Below are positions 11,170 through 23,249 of a DNA stretch of 64,000 bases, piece by piece. The notes beneath the pieces are model-generated. The model was not told the DNA's origin. It worked only from the letters and a program-made list of their open reading frames with translations, and ran no database searches. Position 1 is the first letter of the stretch; every line of letters starts with the position of its first letter. The position numbers and the translations under genes are program-made. The stretch comes from Elephas maximus indicus (lineage: Eukaryota; Chordata; Mammalia; Proboscidea; Elephantidae), in contig NC_064830.1 in assembly GCF_024166365.1 (NCBI RefSeq), forward strand, positions 94,108,968-94,172,967, written 5' to 3'.

Positions 11170-12045
11170 GTTTACTCGGCTATAGTCTGCAAAGATCATA
11201 GCTCTGATCTTTGTTCTACTCTGTAGCACATGTAGTTGCCATCAGTTGGAAGCTACTGGACAGCAGCAGATTTGGTTTGTTTTGGATACTAATGCAAAAA
11301 ATTCTTGTCCACTGAGATGCAATTGATTTGTGCCATGTGAAAGAAGCCATTTTTGCATCTGTCAGCAAATTCATTTCAGCATTCCTGAATGCCTATTGTC
11401 AAAAACCTAAATGTGCAGAAAAACCCCCAAAATTAGTATAACGGAATATATTTATTTTGACTAGATATGATTCGAATCAGGCAGCGTCAACTGGAAATAT
11501 GGAAGGTATCAGGAAGGTGCTCCAAAGAGGAGACAGTGAAAACAGGCTACATAGGCAGGGTCCAGGCAGGGTAGTCTCCTGAAGGCCATCGTTAGTCTCC
11601 AAAAGAGCCCAACACCTAAGGCAGAAGGATCTCTGCTAAGCTGCTCACTAAGCTATTATTTGACTTGAAAACGACTTTAGAAAAACAGTTCCTTAAAGGT
11701 TCAAGGTTCAAAAGGGCACCTAAGGGGAGATGGCTTGAGTGGGTCACCCCAACTCTATGGACCCAGAATTCCAGGAGAAATGGTTTCTCACTGTATTGTC
11801 TGTTCTTCAATTCTCCTTTGAACCAGTTTTTACATCTTAAGGAGTCCTTCAGTTAATGAATTAAGCAAAATCTTTTACATATTTTCATATTTGTGAGTCA
11901 TGATTTTACTTTTTAATTGTCCTTTAACACACCTCATCTCCCTTTTACCCTGGCTACCGGAAGCACAGAGGCAAAATTCTAAACCCCTACACAAAGTGTC
12001 AATTCACCAAGAGTTTCACATTATATAATAGGAGGCTGTGCCAAT
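11170..12045. other. Unassigned intergenic sequence
   Basis: I see no gene and no repeat I can name with confidence. Confidence 0.3.
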
Positions 12046-12048
12046 ACT

Positions 12049-12438
12049 GTAGTTATGGATTGGATTGTGTAATTGTGTCCCCCAAAAAGATATGTCTAAG
12101 TCCTAACCCCCCTAACCTGTGAATATGACCTTGTTTGGAATTAGGGACTTTGAAGATGTTATCACTTAACATGAGGTCCTAAGATCCTAATCTGCTATGA
12201 CTGGTTTCCTTATAAAAGAACAGACACAGAAGACACACAGACACGGTGCAGGAGGAATATGGCCATGGAAAGGCTGAAGAAGAGATTAGAATGGCAAAAA
12301 GCACCAGCCATCATCAAAAGCTAGGAGAGAGGCACGAAACAGGTTCTCCCTGATTTTGGACTCCTAACCTCCAGAATTTCTATTCTTGTAAGCCACCTGG
12401 TTTGTGGTACTTTGTTATAGCAGCCTTAAGAAACTCAC
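12049..12438 (+). mobile_element. MLT1-type (MaLR) solo LTR
   Basis: It opens with 'gttatggattggattgtgtaa', has 'gtcctaaccccc' and 'tgaccttgtttgg', and closes with 'tttgttatagcagcc', the ordered signature of MLT1 LTRs. It is an ancient fossil without internal viral sequence nearby. Divergence suggests an insertion predating or near the placental radiation. Confidence 0.75.
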
Positions 12439-12479
12439 AACTGTGGAAAGAGGGGGCTGTCAGTGAATAAACTGAGACA

Positions 12480-15400
12480 ATTCTCATCTCCCTTCCAACG
12501 TGTCTGTCAGTGTGTTGTACTGTGGGGGCTTGCATGTTACCGTGATACTGGAAGCTACGCCACCAGTATTCGGATACCAGCAGGGTCACCTGTGGTGGAC
12601 AGGTTGCCAGCTGAACATTGTCTGATATAGTGTGGGAAGATGATCCCCCCAGGTTGGAAGGCACTCAAAAGACAATTGGGGAAGAGCTGCCTCCTCAAAG
12701 TATAGTCGACCTTAATGACGTGGATGGAGTCAAGCTTTCAGGACCTTCATTTGCTGATGTGGCACAACTCAAAATGAGAAGAAACAGTTGCAAACATCCA
12801 CTAATAATCAGAACGTGGAATGTACAAAGTATGAATCTAGGAAAATTGGAAATCATCAAAAGGAAATGGAATGTATAAACATTGATATCCTAGGCATTAG
12901 TGAACTGAAATGGACTGCTATTGGCTGTTTTGAATTGGACAACCACATTGTCTACTATGCCAGGAATGACAACTTGAAGAGGAATGGCATTGCATTCATT
13001 GTCAAAAAGAACATTTCAAGATTTATCCTGAGGTACAACACTGTCCGTGATAGGATAATATCCATACACCTACTAGGAAGACCAATTAATGCGACTATTA
13101 TTCAAATTTACGCACCAACCACTAAGGCCAAAGATGAAGAAATTGATGATTTTTACCAGCTTCTGCAGTCTAAAATTGATCAAACATGCAATCGGGATGC
13201 ACTGATAATTACTGGAGATTGGAATGTGAAAGTTTGAAACAAAGAAGGATCGGTAGTTGGAAAACATGGACTTGATGAGAGAAATAATGCCAGAGAGCTC
13301 ATGATAGAATTTTGCAAGACCAATTATTTCTTCATTGCAAATACCTTTTTTCACCAACATAAACAGCAACTATACACATGGACCTTGCCAAATAGAATAC
13401 ACAGGAGTCAAACCAACTACATCTATGGAAAGAGGTGATGGAAAAGCTCAATATCTCAGTCAGAACAAAGCCAGAGGCCAACTATAGAATAGACCATCAA
13501 CTGCTCATATGCAAGTTCAAGCTGAGACTGAAGACAATCAGAGCAAGTCCATGAGAGCCCAAATACAATCTTGAGTGTATCCCACCTAAATTTAGACACT
13601 ATCTCAAGAATAGATTTGATGCTTTGAACACTAATGACAGAAGACCAGACGTGTTACGGAATGACATCAAGGACATCATACATGAAGAAAGCAAGAGGTC
13701 GTTAAAAAGACAGAAAAGAAAGAAAAGACCAAAATGGGTGTCAGAAGAGACTGTAAAACTTGCTCTTGAACATTGAACAGCTAAAGCAAAAGGAAGAAAT
13801 GATGAAGTAAAAGAACTGAACAGAAGAGTTCAAACAACAGCTTGAGAAGACAAAGTGTTATAATGACATGTGCAAAGGCCTGGAGATAGAAAACCAAAGG
13901 TAAGAACACGCTCAGTATTTCTCAAGCTGAATACCTGAAGAAGAAAATCAAGCCTCGAGTTGCAGTAGTGAAGGATTCTATGGGGAAAATATTAAACCAT
14001 GCAGGAAGCATCAAAAGAAGATGGAAGGAATACACACAGTCATTATATCAAAAAGAATTGGTCAATGTTCAAGCATTTCAAGAGGTAGCATATGATCAGG
14101 AACCAAAGGTACTGAAGGAAGAAATCTAAGCTGTACTGAAGGCATTGGGGAAAAGCAAGGCTCCAGGAATTGACAGAATATCAATTGAGATGTTTCAACA
14201 AATGGATGCAGTGCTGGAAATGCTCACTCGTCTATGCCAAGAAATTTGGAAGACAGCTACCTGGCCAACTGGACCGGAAGAGATCCATATTTATGCCTAT
14301 TCCCAAGATCCAACTCAATGTGGAAATTGTTGAACAGTATCATTAATATCACACGCAAGTAAAATTTTGCCGAAGATGATTCAAAAGTGGCTGCAGCAGT
14401 GCATGGACAGAGAAATTCAGGACAGATTCAGAAGAGGACATGGAATAAGGGATATCATTGCTGATGTCAGATAGATTCTGGCTGAAAGCAGAGAATACTA
14501 GAAAAATATTTTATGTGTATTTTGTTGACTATGCAAAGGCATTCGACTGTGTGGATCGTAACAAATTATGGATAACATTCAAAGGATGGGAATTCCAGAA
14601 CACTTAATTGTGCTCATGAGGAACCTTTACATAGACCAAGAGGCACTCTTTCAAACAGAACAAGGGATAGTGTGTGGTTTAAAGTCAGGAAAGGTGTGTG
14701 TCAGGGTTGTATCCTTTCACCATATCTATTCAATCTGTATGCTGAGCAAATAATCCCAGAAGCTGGACTATATGAAGAAGAATGGGGCATCAGGATTGGA
14801 GGAAGACTCACTAACAATCTGCCTTATGCAGATGACACAACGTTGCTTGCTGAAAGTGAAAAGGACTTGAGGCACTAATGAAGATCAAAGACCACAGCCT
14901 TCAGTATGGATTGTACCTCAACATAAAGAAAACAAAAATCCTCACAACTGGACCAATGAGCAACATCATGATAGACAGGGAAAAGATGGAAGTTGTCAAG
15001 GATTTCATTTTACTTGGATCCACAATCCACACCCATGGAAGCAGCGGTCAAGAAATCAAAAGGCTCATTGCATTGGGTGAATCTGCTGCAAAAAACCTCT
15101 TTAAAGTGTTGAAAAGCAAAGATGTCACCTTGAAGGCTAAGGTGTGCCTGACCCAAGCCATGGTATTTTCAATTGCATCATATGTATGTGAAAGCTGAAC
15201 AATGACTAAAGAAGACAGAAGAAGAACTGACCGACTCCTTTGAATTGTGGTGTTGGTGAAGAATATTGAATATAACATGGACTACCAAAAGGACAAATAA
15301 ATCCGTCTTGGGAGAAGTACAACCAGAGTGCTCCTTAGAAGCAAGGATGGTAAGACTGCTTCTCACATACTTTGGACATGTTGTCAGGAGGGATCAGTCC

Positions 15401-15607
15401 CTAGAGAAAGACATTGTGCTTGGTAAAGTAGCAGGTCAGCGGAAAAGAGGAAGACCCTCAAGGAGGTGGATTGACACAGTGCTGCAACAATGGGCTCAAG
15501 CATAACAAGAATTGTGAGCATGGTGCAGGACCAGGCAGTGTTTTGTTCTGTGGTTCATAGGGTCGCTATGAGCCGGAACCAACTTGACGGCACCTAACAA
15601 CAACAAC
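12480..15607 (+). mobile_element. RTE LINE, nearly full length
   Basis: About 3.1 kb, the most complete RTE here. A 5' untranslated part (12480-12780) precedes an APE-type endonuclease region (about 12800-13240) with IRTWNVQSMN, NIDILGISELKW, IYAPTTKAKDEEIDDFYQ and ITGDWN. The reverse transcriptase follows (about 14100-14900), with KSKAPGIDRISIEMFQ, VDYAKAFDCVDR and the catalytic PYADDTTLLAES. The C-terminal segment and the tail ending 'ggcacctaacaacaacaac' close it. The single long ORF expected for RTE is interrupted by many stops and frameshifts, so it is inactive. It is the likely kind of enzyme source for AfroSINEs, whose tails match its 3' end. Confidence 0.93.
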
Positions 15608-15991
15608 TCATTTCCTTTACCACTCAATCCCTGTTAGGAGGCAGGAAGGTACACACTGGCGACCAGCTGCCCAGCTGAGCTCAGATCCATTTGGAACTGA
15701 TGGGATCTGATCTTCAGGGTCATGTCCTTGTCACACTTCTTCCCCACACCAGGCACAGCCACTTCCTCTTTCTGCTGGACAGCAGAAGTTGAATGAAAGA
15801 AGAATTCCCAGGATGTTGCAATACCAGAAATTTGTGGGCAAGTAACACATGGGTGTTTGGTGTAGAGAGCATCCCCCCAGGGTATCCTAGGGGTAGCATT
15901 AGCTTGTAGAATAGCTGCAGATGAACACATGCTATATACCAAGTATCATGTTAAGACGAGTTCTCATTTAATCTTTGCTATAGCCCCAAAT

Positions 15992-16148
15992 AGAGCCCTG
16001 ATGGTTCCGTGGTTAAGAGCTTGGCTGCTAACTAAAAGGTGGGCAGTTCGCATCCACCAGCTGCTCCTTGAAAACCCTATGGGGCAGTTCTACTCTGTCC
16101 TATAGGGTCACTATGAGTCAGAATCAACTTGACAGCGACAGTTTTTTT
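15992..16148 (+). repeat. AfroSINE
   Basis: Full copy flanked by ATAGCCCCAAAT on both sides (15980-15991 and 16149-16160), a 12-base target-site duplication. Confidence 0.92.
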
Positions 16149-16160
16149 ATAGCCCCAAAT

Positions 16161-16659
16161 GCTCCATAGAAGTGAGGACGGCGAGACTTCATTTTGCTTA
16201 CTTTGGATGATGCATCATTAGGAAAGACCAATCGCTAGAAGAGGATATCACGTTTGGGAAAGTAGAAAACAAAACGAACCAAAGTCACTGCCGTCAAGTT
16301 GATTTCAACTCATAGTGACCCTGTAGAACACAGTAGAACTGCCTCATGGGGTTTCTAAGGCTATAAATCTTAACGGAAGCAGATTGCCACATCTTTCTCC
16401 CTTGGAGCATTTGGTGGGTTCAATCCACCAACCTATCGGTTAGCAGCCAAGCACTTAACGACTGCGCCACCAGGGTTCCTTGTAGGACAGCAAAAAGCAG
16501 GAAAACTCTCAATGAGATTGATTGACATGATAACCTCAACAATGGGGTCAAACATATCAAAGATCATGGACATGGTGCAGGAGTGGGCAACATTTTATTC
16601 TGTTATACCTAAGGTTGTCATGAGTTGGACCTGACTTGATGGCAACTAACAAAAACAAC
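16161..16659 (+). mobile_element. RTE LINE 3' fragment
   Basis: It starts within the C-terminal coding part ('gctccatagaagtgaggacgg') and ends 'ggcaactaacaaaaacaac'. It is split by a minus-strand SINE at 16267-16482. Confidence 0.85.
16267..16482 (-). repeat. AfroSINE, long form, inserted in RTE
   Basis: The long subfamily (about 215 bases) has the extra block 'ggctataaatcttaacgg' / 'cacatctttctccc' between tail and head. RTE sequence is continuous across it ('gtaga' before, 'gtagg' after). Confidence 0.88.
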
Positions 16660-16909
16660 ATAACCCTGAAGTAAATAACTCCATCTGAAATGAAGACAAT
16701 GCTAACTAGAGGTATTTCTGTAGGAAACAGCCTCACTCAGTATAGAGCTAGGTGGAATTTGAAACAGACAGTCAGGCCCCAGGCCTAGAGACTTTTAACA
16801 GTGGCCTGCTGCACAAACCATGATTCTACTCATGGTTACTCATTAACCCCTGAACTGTTCTGTTATTACCATCTTACATAAGAAGTGACCTGCCCAAGCT
16901 CCCATCACT

Positions 16910-17220
16910 AAAAGTGACAGGGATTAGGGAGCAGGGACCAAGGGACCCCCTTTTTCCCAGCCTCCAAGACACACCCTCTGCTGTTCCAGTTGATCTTCCT
17001 GACCCAGAAGTTGTGTTCATGTCACTCACCTGCTCTGAGCCCCTTTGGTGGCTCCATTACCCTCTGCCAGGAGTTCTTATGCCATCTTCTGCCCTTCAAA
17101 GTCCTCCCTTTCCAGCCCAACTCCTACCCCTTACTGGAAATGAAGACTTCTGTTCCCCCAGCTAGGATCTACTAGTCCTTTGAAGTTTTGCTCCAGGATC
17201 ACCACTTTCAGGAAGCCCCC
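16910..17220 (+). repeat. Probable L2 fragment
   Basis: C-rich text ending 'ccaggatcaccactttcaggaagcc' resembles the L2 3' region. Highly diverged. Confidence 0.4.
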
Positions 17221-17360
17221 TGTTATGGATTGAATTGCATCCCCCAAAAATGTGTGTCAACAAGGCTAGGCCATGATTCCCAGTATTGTGTGGTTGTCCA
17301 CCATTTTGTGATCTGATGTGATTATCCTATGTGTTGTAAATCCTAATCTTTATGATGTTA
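17221..17360 (+). mobile_element. MaLR/ERVL-type solo LTR, 5' part
   Basis: It opens 'tgttatggattgaattgc' and is the left part of an LTR whose remainder lies at 19168-19549. The two parts together are about 520 bases. The interruption is an RTE LINE. It is a fossil LTR with no viral genes in view. Confidence 0.85.
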
Positions 17361-19167
17361 ACTGAACATAATATCTAAACAGAAAATTTCAAAGGGCAGC
17401 TCAAGAAGACAAAGTATTATAATGACATGTACAAAGACCTGGAGTTAGAAAACCAAAAGAGGAGAGGGAGCTCAGCATTTCTCAAGCTGAAAAAATTCAA
17501 GCCTTAAGTTGCAAAAGTGGAGGATTCTATGGGCAAAATACTGAACAATGCAGGAAGCATCAAAAGAAGATGGAAGGAATACACAGTCACTGTACCAAAA
17601 AGAATTGGTTGATGTTCAATCATTTCAGGAGGCAGAATATGACCAAGAACCAACAATACTGAAGAAAGAAGTCCAAGCTGCACTGAAGACATTGGTGAAA
17701 AACAAGGCTCCAGGAATTGACAAAATACCAGTTGAGATGTTTCAACAAATGAATGCAGCTCTGGAAGTGCTCGTTTGTCTATGCCAAGAAATTTAGAAGA
17801 CAACTATCTACTCATCCCATTGGAAGAGATCCATATTTATACTTATTTCCAAGAAAGGTGATCCAACAGAAAGTGGAAATTATCAGACAATATCACTAAT
17901 ATCACACACTAAGTAAAATTTTGCTGAAGATCATTCAAAGGCAGTTGCAGCAGTACACTAACAGGGAGCTGTAAGAAATCAAGCCAGATTCAGAAGAGGA
18001 GGTGGAACAAGGGATATCATCACTGATGTCAGATGGATCCTGGCTAAAAGCAGAGAATACCAGAAAGATGTTTACCTGTTCTTTATTGACTAGGCAAAGG
18101 CATTCAACCATGTGGATCATAACAAATTACGGATAACACTGTGAATAATGGGAATTCCAGAACACTTAATTGTGCTCACGAGGAACCTGTGAACAGATCA
18201 AGAGGCAGTCTTTCAAACAGAACAAGGGGATACTGTGTGGTTTAAAGTCAGGAAAAGTTTGTGTCAGAGTTGTATCCTTTCACCATACCTATTCAATCTG
18301 TATGCTTGACAAATAATCCCAGAAGCTGGACTGTATGAAGAAGAATGGGGCATCAAGATTGGGGGAAGACTCATTAACAACCTGTGATATGCAGGTGCCA
18401 TAACCTAGCTTGCTGCAAGTGAAGAGGACTTGAAGCCCTTACTGAAGAAGATCAAAGACCACAGCCTTCAGTATGGATTACGCCTCAACATAAGGAAAAC
18501 AAAAATCCTCACAACTGGACCAACAGGCAACATCATGATAAATGAAAAAAATACTGAAGTTTTCAAGGATTTCATTTTTCTTGGATCCACAATCAACACC
18601 CATGGAAGCAGCAGTCAAAAAATCAAAAGGCGTGTTGCATTGGCCAAATCTGCTGCAAAGGACCTCTTTAAAGTATTGAAGAGTAAAGATGACACCTTGA
18701 AGACTAAGGTGCACCTGACCCAAGCCATGGTGTTTTCAGTCTCCTCATATAAGTACGAAACCTGGATAATGAATAAAGAAGACCAAAGAAGAATTGATGC
18801 CTTTGAATCATGGCATTGGTGAAAAAAAATGAATATACCATGGACTGCCGAAAGAACGAACAAATCTGTCTTGGAGGAAGTACAACCAGAACGCTCTTTA
18901 GAAGCAGAGATGGCAAGACTATGTCTCACATACTTTGGACATGTTCAGGAGGGATCAGTCCCTGGAGAAGGACATCATGTTTGGTAAAGTAGAGGGTCAG
19001 TGAAAAAGAAAAAGACCCTCAAAGAGATGGATTGATACAGTGGCTGCAACAATGGGCTCAAGCATAACAATGGTCATGAGGATGGCGCAGGACCAGGCGG
19101 TGTTTCCTTCTGTTATATGTAGGGTCACTATAAGTTGGAACAGACTTGATGGCCCCTAACAACAGCA
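17361..19167 (+). mobile_element. RTE LINE inserted in an LTR
   Basis: The 5' end is truncated in the linker between endonuclease and reverse transcriptase. The RT region includes KNKAPGIDKIPVEMFQQMN (17700-17760), and the C-terminal segment at 18430-18820 has a LNIRKTKILTTGPTGN text. The tail is 'ttgatggcccctaacaac'. The catalytic YADD position is degraded ('gatatgcaggtgccataac', about 18385). Multiple stops and frameshifts make it inactive. Flanking 'gatgttaa' and 'gatggtaa' may be the decayed target-site duplication. Confidence 0.9.
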
Positions 19168-19549
19168 GTGATGGTAATGAGGCAGGATTAGAGGCAATTA
19201 TGTTAATGAGGAAGGACTCAATCTATAGGATCGGTTTGGATCTTGAGTCAGTCTCCTGAGATACAAATGAAAGAATCGAGCAGAGAGAAGAGGGACCTCG
19301 TTACCACCAAGCAAGAATTGCCAGGAGTGGGGCTTGTCCTTTGGACCCAGGATCCCCGTGCTGAGAAGCTCCTAGACCAGGGAAAGATGGATGACAAGAA
19401 CCTTCCCCCAGAGCTCATGGAGACAGAAAGCTTCCTCTGAAGCTGGCACCCTGAATTTAGACTTTTAGCCTCCTAGACTGTGAGAGAATAAATTTCTCTC
19501 TGTTAAAGTCATCTACTTGTTGTATTTCTGTTATAGCAGCACTAAGACA
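19168..19549 (+). mobile_element. MaLR/ERVL-type solo LTR, 3' part
   Basis: It resumes at 'gtaatgaggcaggattag', includes an AATAAA signal near 19487 and closes 'gcagcactaagaca'. The flanks CCCCC (17216-17220) and CGCCC (19550-19554) are a plausible 5-base target-site duplication with one mismatch. Confidence 0.85.
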
Positions 19550-19620
19550 CGCCCCCTACCCCTACCCCTAGAACCCCAGCCTTCTACTCTCTGACACAGA
19601 ATTCCAAAATGTGCTTAAAC

Positions 19621-19787
19621 AAACAAACAAAAAACCCTTTGCCATCAAGTCAATTCTGACTCATAGTGACCCTACAGGACAGAGTAGAACCGCCCCATAG
19701 GGTTTCCAAGGTGCGGCTGGTGAATTCAAACTGCCAACCTTTTTGTTAGCAGCCATAGCTCTTAACCACTGTGTCACCAGGCTCCTA
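19621..19787 (-). repeat. AfroSINE, minus strand
   Basis: Full-length copy, moderately diverged, with the tail at the left and head 'gtcaccaggctcct' at the right. Confidence 0.9.
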
Positions 19788-19797
19788 TAACCTGCTT

Positions 19798-19969
19798 ACT
19801 AAAAAACCAAAACCAAACCTGTGGCCATCGAGTCGATTCCGACTCACAGTGACCCTACAGGACAGAGTAGAACTCCCCCATTGGGTTTCCAAGGAGCGCC
19901 TGGTGGATTTCAACTGCCAATCTTTTGGCTAGCAGCCATAGGCTTAACCACTACATCACCAGGGTTTCC
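19798..19969 (-). repeat. AfroSINE, minus strand
   Basis: Full copy with a perfect 10-base target-site duplication, ATAACCTGCT (19788-19797 and 19970-19979). It lies directly beside the previous copy. Confidence 0.93.
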
Positions 19970-20012
19970 ATAACCTGCTGAATAGGTGGGCACAATTCTG
20001 ATTCAAAGACTC

Positions 20013-20142
20013 TGTTGTTGTCGTTAGGTGCTGTAAACTCATAGAGACCCTGTGTACCACAGAATGAAACACTGCCAGGTCCTGCACCATCCTCACAGTC
20101 GTTGTTATGCTTGAGCCCATTGTTGCAGCTGAATCCTCTAGC
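20013..20142 (-). mobile_element. RTE LINE 3'-end fragment
   Basis: The minus strand reads towards 'atggtgcaggacctggcagtg' and ends in the usual RTE tail ('ttgttgttgtc' on the plus strand at 20013). Confidence 0.8.
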
Positions 20143-20149
20143 AGAATAC

Positions 20150-20300
20150 ATTTTAATATGCACCTGAATCACCTGAGGATTTTAATATGAATATTCTTAG
20201 GTTGGGATGAGACCTGAAACTGCATTTCCAACAAATTCCCAAGTAGTGGCAACAGTGGTTGGAGGACCACACCCGAACTGCCAAAGATTGAGATCAAGGG
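20150..20300. repeat. MER5A-like hAT relic
   Basis: 'cctgaatcacctgaggatttt' and 'ggttggaggaccacac' fit the terminal parts of a short Charlie-type element. Diverged; strand not assigned. Confidence 0.45.
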
Positions 20301-20547
20301 TCCTTTTTTCTCAATAGCCCCTGACCTGCAGAAAACCTCTCTTTAGACATCTGCCTCTGCCAAAGTCAATGCACCTGAACCCCTGCACCCAGAACCCAGG
20401 CCACAGAGACCAAGAGCCATTTCAGACACATCTAAGCACCTTCTGGCTCTGGTCAGTTTATGCCTAACAACCCTACCCATCAGGGACTAGCCCCATTTCA
20501 GCCACCAGGGCCCTCAGGCTCTCAGTGTGTAACTGGTGTTAAAAATA

Positions 20548-21127
20548 ATCAAAACTCCCCAAGAGACAGAAAGGGCCACATGAACTAGAGACTTACATCA
20601 TCCTGAGACCAGAAGAACTAGATAGTGCCCAGCCACAACCGATGACTGCCCTGACAGGGAGCACAACAGAGAACCCCTGAGGGAGCAGGAGAACAGTGGG
20701 ATGCAGACCCCAAATTCTCATAAAAAGACCAGACTTAATGGTCTGACTGAGATTAGAAGAATCCCAGTGGTCAGGGTCCCCAAACCTTCTGTTGGCCCAG
20801 GACAGGAACCATACCAGAAGACAACTCATCAGACATGGAATGGACTGGACAATGGGTTAGAGAGAGATGCTGATGAAGAGTGAGCTACTTGTATCACGTG
20901 GACACTTGAGACTGTGTTGGCATCTCCTGTCTGGAGGGGAGATGGAAGGGTAGAGAGGGTTAGAAACTGGCAAAACGGTCACGAAAGGAGACTGGAAGGA
21001 GGGAGCGGGCTGGGGGAAAGTAAATGGGAGTATGTAGTAAGGTGTATATAAGTTTATATGTGAGAGGCTGACTTGATTTGTAAACTTTCGCTTAAAGCAC
21101 AATAAAAATTATTTTTAAAATATGCAA
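20548..21127 (+). mobile_element. L1 LINE 3' UTR
   Basis: It ends 'gtaaactttcgcttaaagcac' then AATAAA and an A-rich tail. The same terminus is found, reversed, at 42330-42360 and 47120-47140. The body text ('gggccacatgaactagagac', 'gggagcacaacagagaacccc') matches the 3' UTR of the larger L1 at 42318-47106. Only the 3' UTR was copied (5'-truncated insertion). Confidence 0.85.
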
Positions 21128-21148
21128 AAAAAAAAAATCAAAACTCAC

Positions 21149-21655
21149 TGTCATGGATTGAATTGTGTCCCCCAAAATATCTGTCAGCTTGGCTAGGTCA
21201 CGATTCCCTTGTATGATTGTCTACCATTTTGTCATCTGAGGTGATTTCCCTGTGTGTTGGAAATCCCATAACTATGATGTAATAAAATGGTTTATCGGCA
21301 GTTATATTGATGAGATCTACAAGATTAGATGGTGTCTTAAGCCAATCTCTTTTGAGATATAAAAGAGAGAAGTGAGCAGCAAGACAGAGGGACCTCATAC
21401 TGGCGAGAAAGCAGTGCTGGGAGCAGAGCATGCCCTTTGAACCTGAAGTTTCTGTGCTGAAATTCTCCCAGACCAAGGGATGATTGACGACAAGGACCTT
21501 CCTCCAGAGCTAACAGAGAGAGAAAGACTTCCCCTGGAGCCGACGCCCTGAATTTGGACTTGTAACCTATTCGACTGTGAGGGAATAAAATTCTCTTTGT
21601 TAAAGCCACCCACTTGTGGTATTTCTGTTATAGCAGCACTAGATGACGAAGATGC
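21149..21655 (+). mobile_element. MaLR/ERVL-type solo LTR
   Basis: It opens 'tgtcatggattgaattgtg' directly after the A-rich tail of the L1 3' end. It carries an AATAAA near 21585 and closes in the 'ttatagcagcactagatgac' signature shared by all copies here. A solo LTR fossil. Confidence 0.88.
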
Positions 21656-21775
21656 CGAATTTTGAACATAACTTATTCTGAGAGGTTATTCTATATGCAT
21701 ACAGGGAGATCATTTTGATTCCAGAAAAAGCAAATGGCTCAAAGAAGATAGGTACAATGGGGCTTATATAAAGAG

Positions 21776-21935
21776 ATGATCCATTGCTGTTGAGTGGACT
21801 CAGAGTGAGCCTATAGGACAGAGTAGAACTGCCCCATAGGGTTTCCAAGCACCAGCTAGCTGGTGGATTCAGATTCAAACTGCTGACCTTTAGGTTATCA
21901 GCAGAGCTCTTAACCGCTGCACCACCAAGGCTCCA
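21776..21935 (-). repeat. AfroSINE, minus strand
   Basis: Complete but diverged, with 'gcctataggacagagtagaac' in the tail and 'cgctgcaccaccaaggctcc' at the head. Confidence 0.85.
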
Positions 21936-22523
21936 TTAAAGAGAATAGAGAAATATAGACCAACCATTGGCTAAACTTAACTTGGTTGATTGAATCCTTC
22001 TCTCCCTCTTTTACTGAGATCTCGGACTATCAGTTCACAGTATAGTCTCAAACCTTGATCCAACCATATCTTTGGATATTCAAATTTAGTAAGCCTGGCT
22101 TCGAGCAGGAAAGAAAAGATTTGCAATTTAGGGTGAAAGAAAAGTTATTGGTAGATTAATTTTGGCCAGCAATTTCTTTAAAGTGAATATCTGGTTTTGT
22201 GAGTAAGAAAACCCCAAAATCAAAGCAAGATATCTGTTCTCAATTTCTCTCTTTGGCACTAGCAAACCTGGGTTCTACAGAGTGAAGGCAACCATCACCC
22301 AGTGATATTGGGAACGACTTGGGTCTCGGGCAAGGTTGGCCAGCCCACTATGAAGAGCCTCACACTGCACAGCCTAGAGAGCACGACCTCCCATTCCGTG
22401 TGTAAGGAAAGGTACAAATGAAAATAAGAGGTTTTGATTCTCCCTGTGTTGTAGGATAAAAAACATCACAAAGTTTAGCAAAGCAAAAAGAAAGGGTTAT
22501 ATTCAAAAGCAAAAGTGGCAAGT

Positions 22524-22727
22524 GGACAAGCATGCTGCCGGAGCTAATGTCTACCCAAATCCAAGGAACTATTACAGAACAAAGGTGGGAAAAAGGGACA
22601 AGCATGCTACCACAACAGCTGTGTCTGCCCCAGTTCAGAGAATGTTGCAGAACAGGCAAGAATGGGAAAACAGACAAGCATGCTGCCACAGCCATGTCTG
22701 CCAGAGTCCAAGGCAAGTTATAGAGTC
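22524..22727. repeat. Tandem repeat, about 72-76 bp unit, three copies
   Basis: The phrase 'gacaagcatgctgcc' or a close variant recurs near 22526, 22597 and 22673. Each is followed by a '...tgtctgcc/acc' segment and a 'ttacagaaca/ttgcagaaca' segment. Copies are roughly 75-80% alike by eye. The flanking DNA is not a repeat I can name. Such duplications occur in LTR U3 enhancers, and an LTR-like end lies at 23796, so this may be part of a long LTR; that link is speculative. Confidence 0.7.
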
Positions 22728-23249
22728 ATCGGTATATATTAATGTTACAAATGGACGAAACCATTGAAAGCTTTACCTTTTCACCGATTGGCCAGAAACT
22801 GTGATCCTACATTTTGAATCATCTTTCTTAACAGTCAATGGTACAGGTTTCAGTAAGGACAGTCAGGAAGGCCTTCATTGGTCCAACAAATTTCTGTTCA
22901 CTAAATGTCAATAGAAAAAGGTAAGAGTAGGAAGCCTTTTGTGTCTGTTTGATTGGCTTTCTATGAGAAGTTCCCTAAAAGATATTTTTCTTTCCTAACA
23001 GATAATTTTCAAGATTGTCCCATCTATTGTCTTTATCTTAGGGCCCAGTTGATGTGTCCTTGTGAGTCTTTGTGGGCCCAGCTCCAGCTGGGTCACATTC
23101 TCTATGCTCAAAGACAGGGAATAATGACTCCAATATTATTTTCTAAATCACCTGTTCAGGATAAGGGAAGAGGTTTCCTTCCTTCTGGGTTCCTTCAGAA
23201 TTCTTTTTAGGTAACTTATAAATTCCTTGTCTCTTTGAGAAGCATGGGA

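Noticed and set aside
12618-15505. Several open frames with endonuclease and reverse transcriptase as host genes
   Set aside because: They are pieces of one broken RTE LINE.
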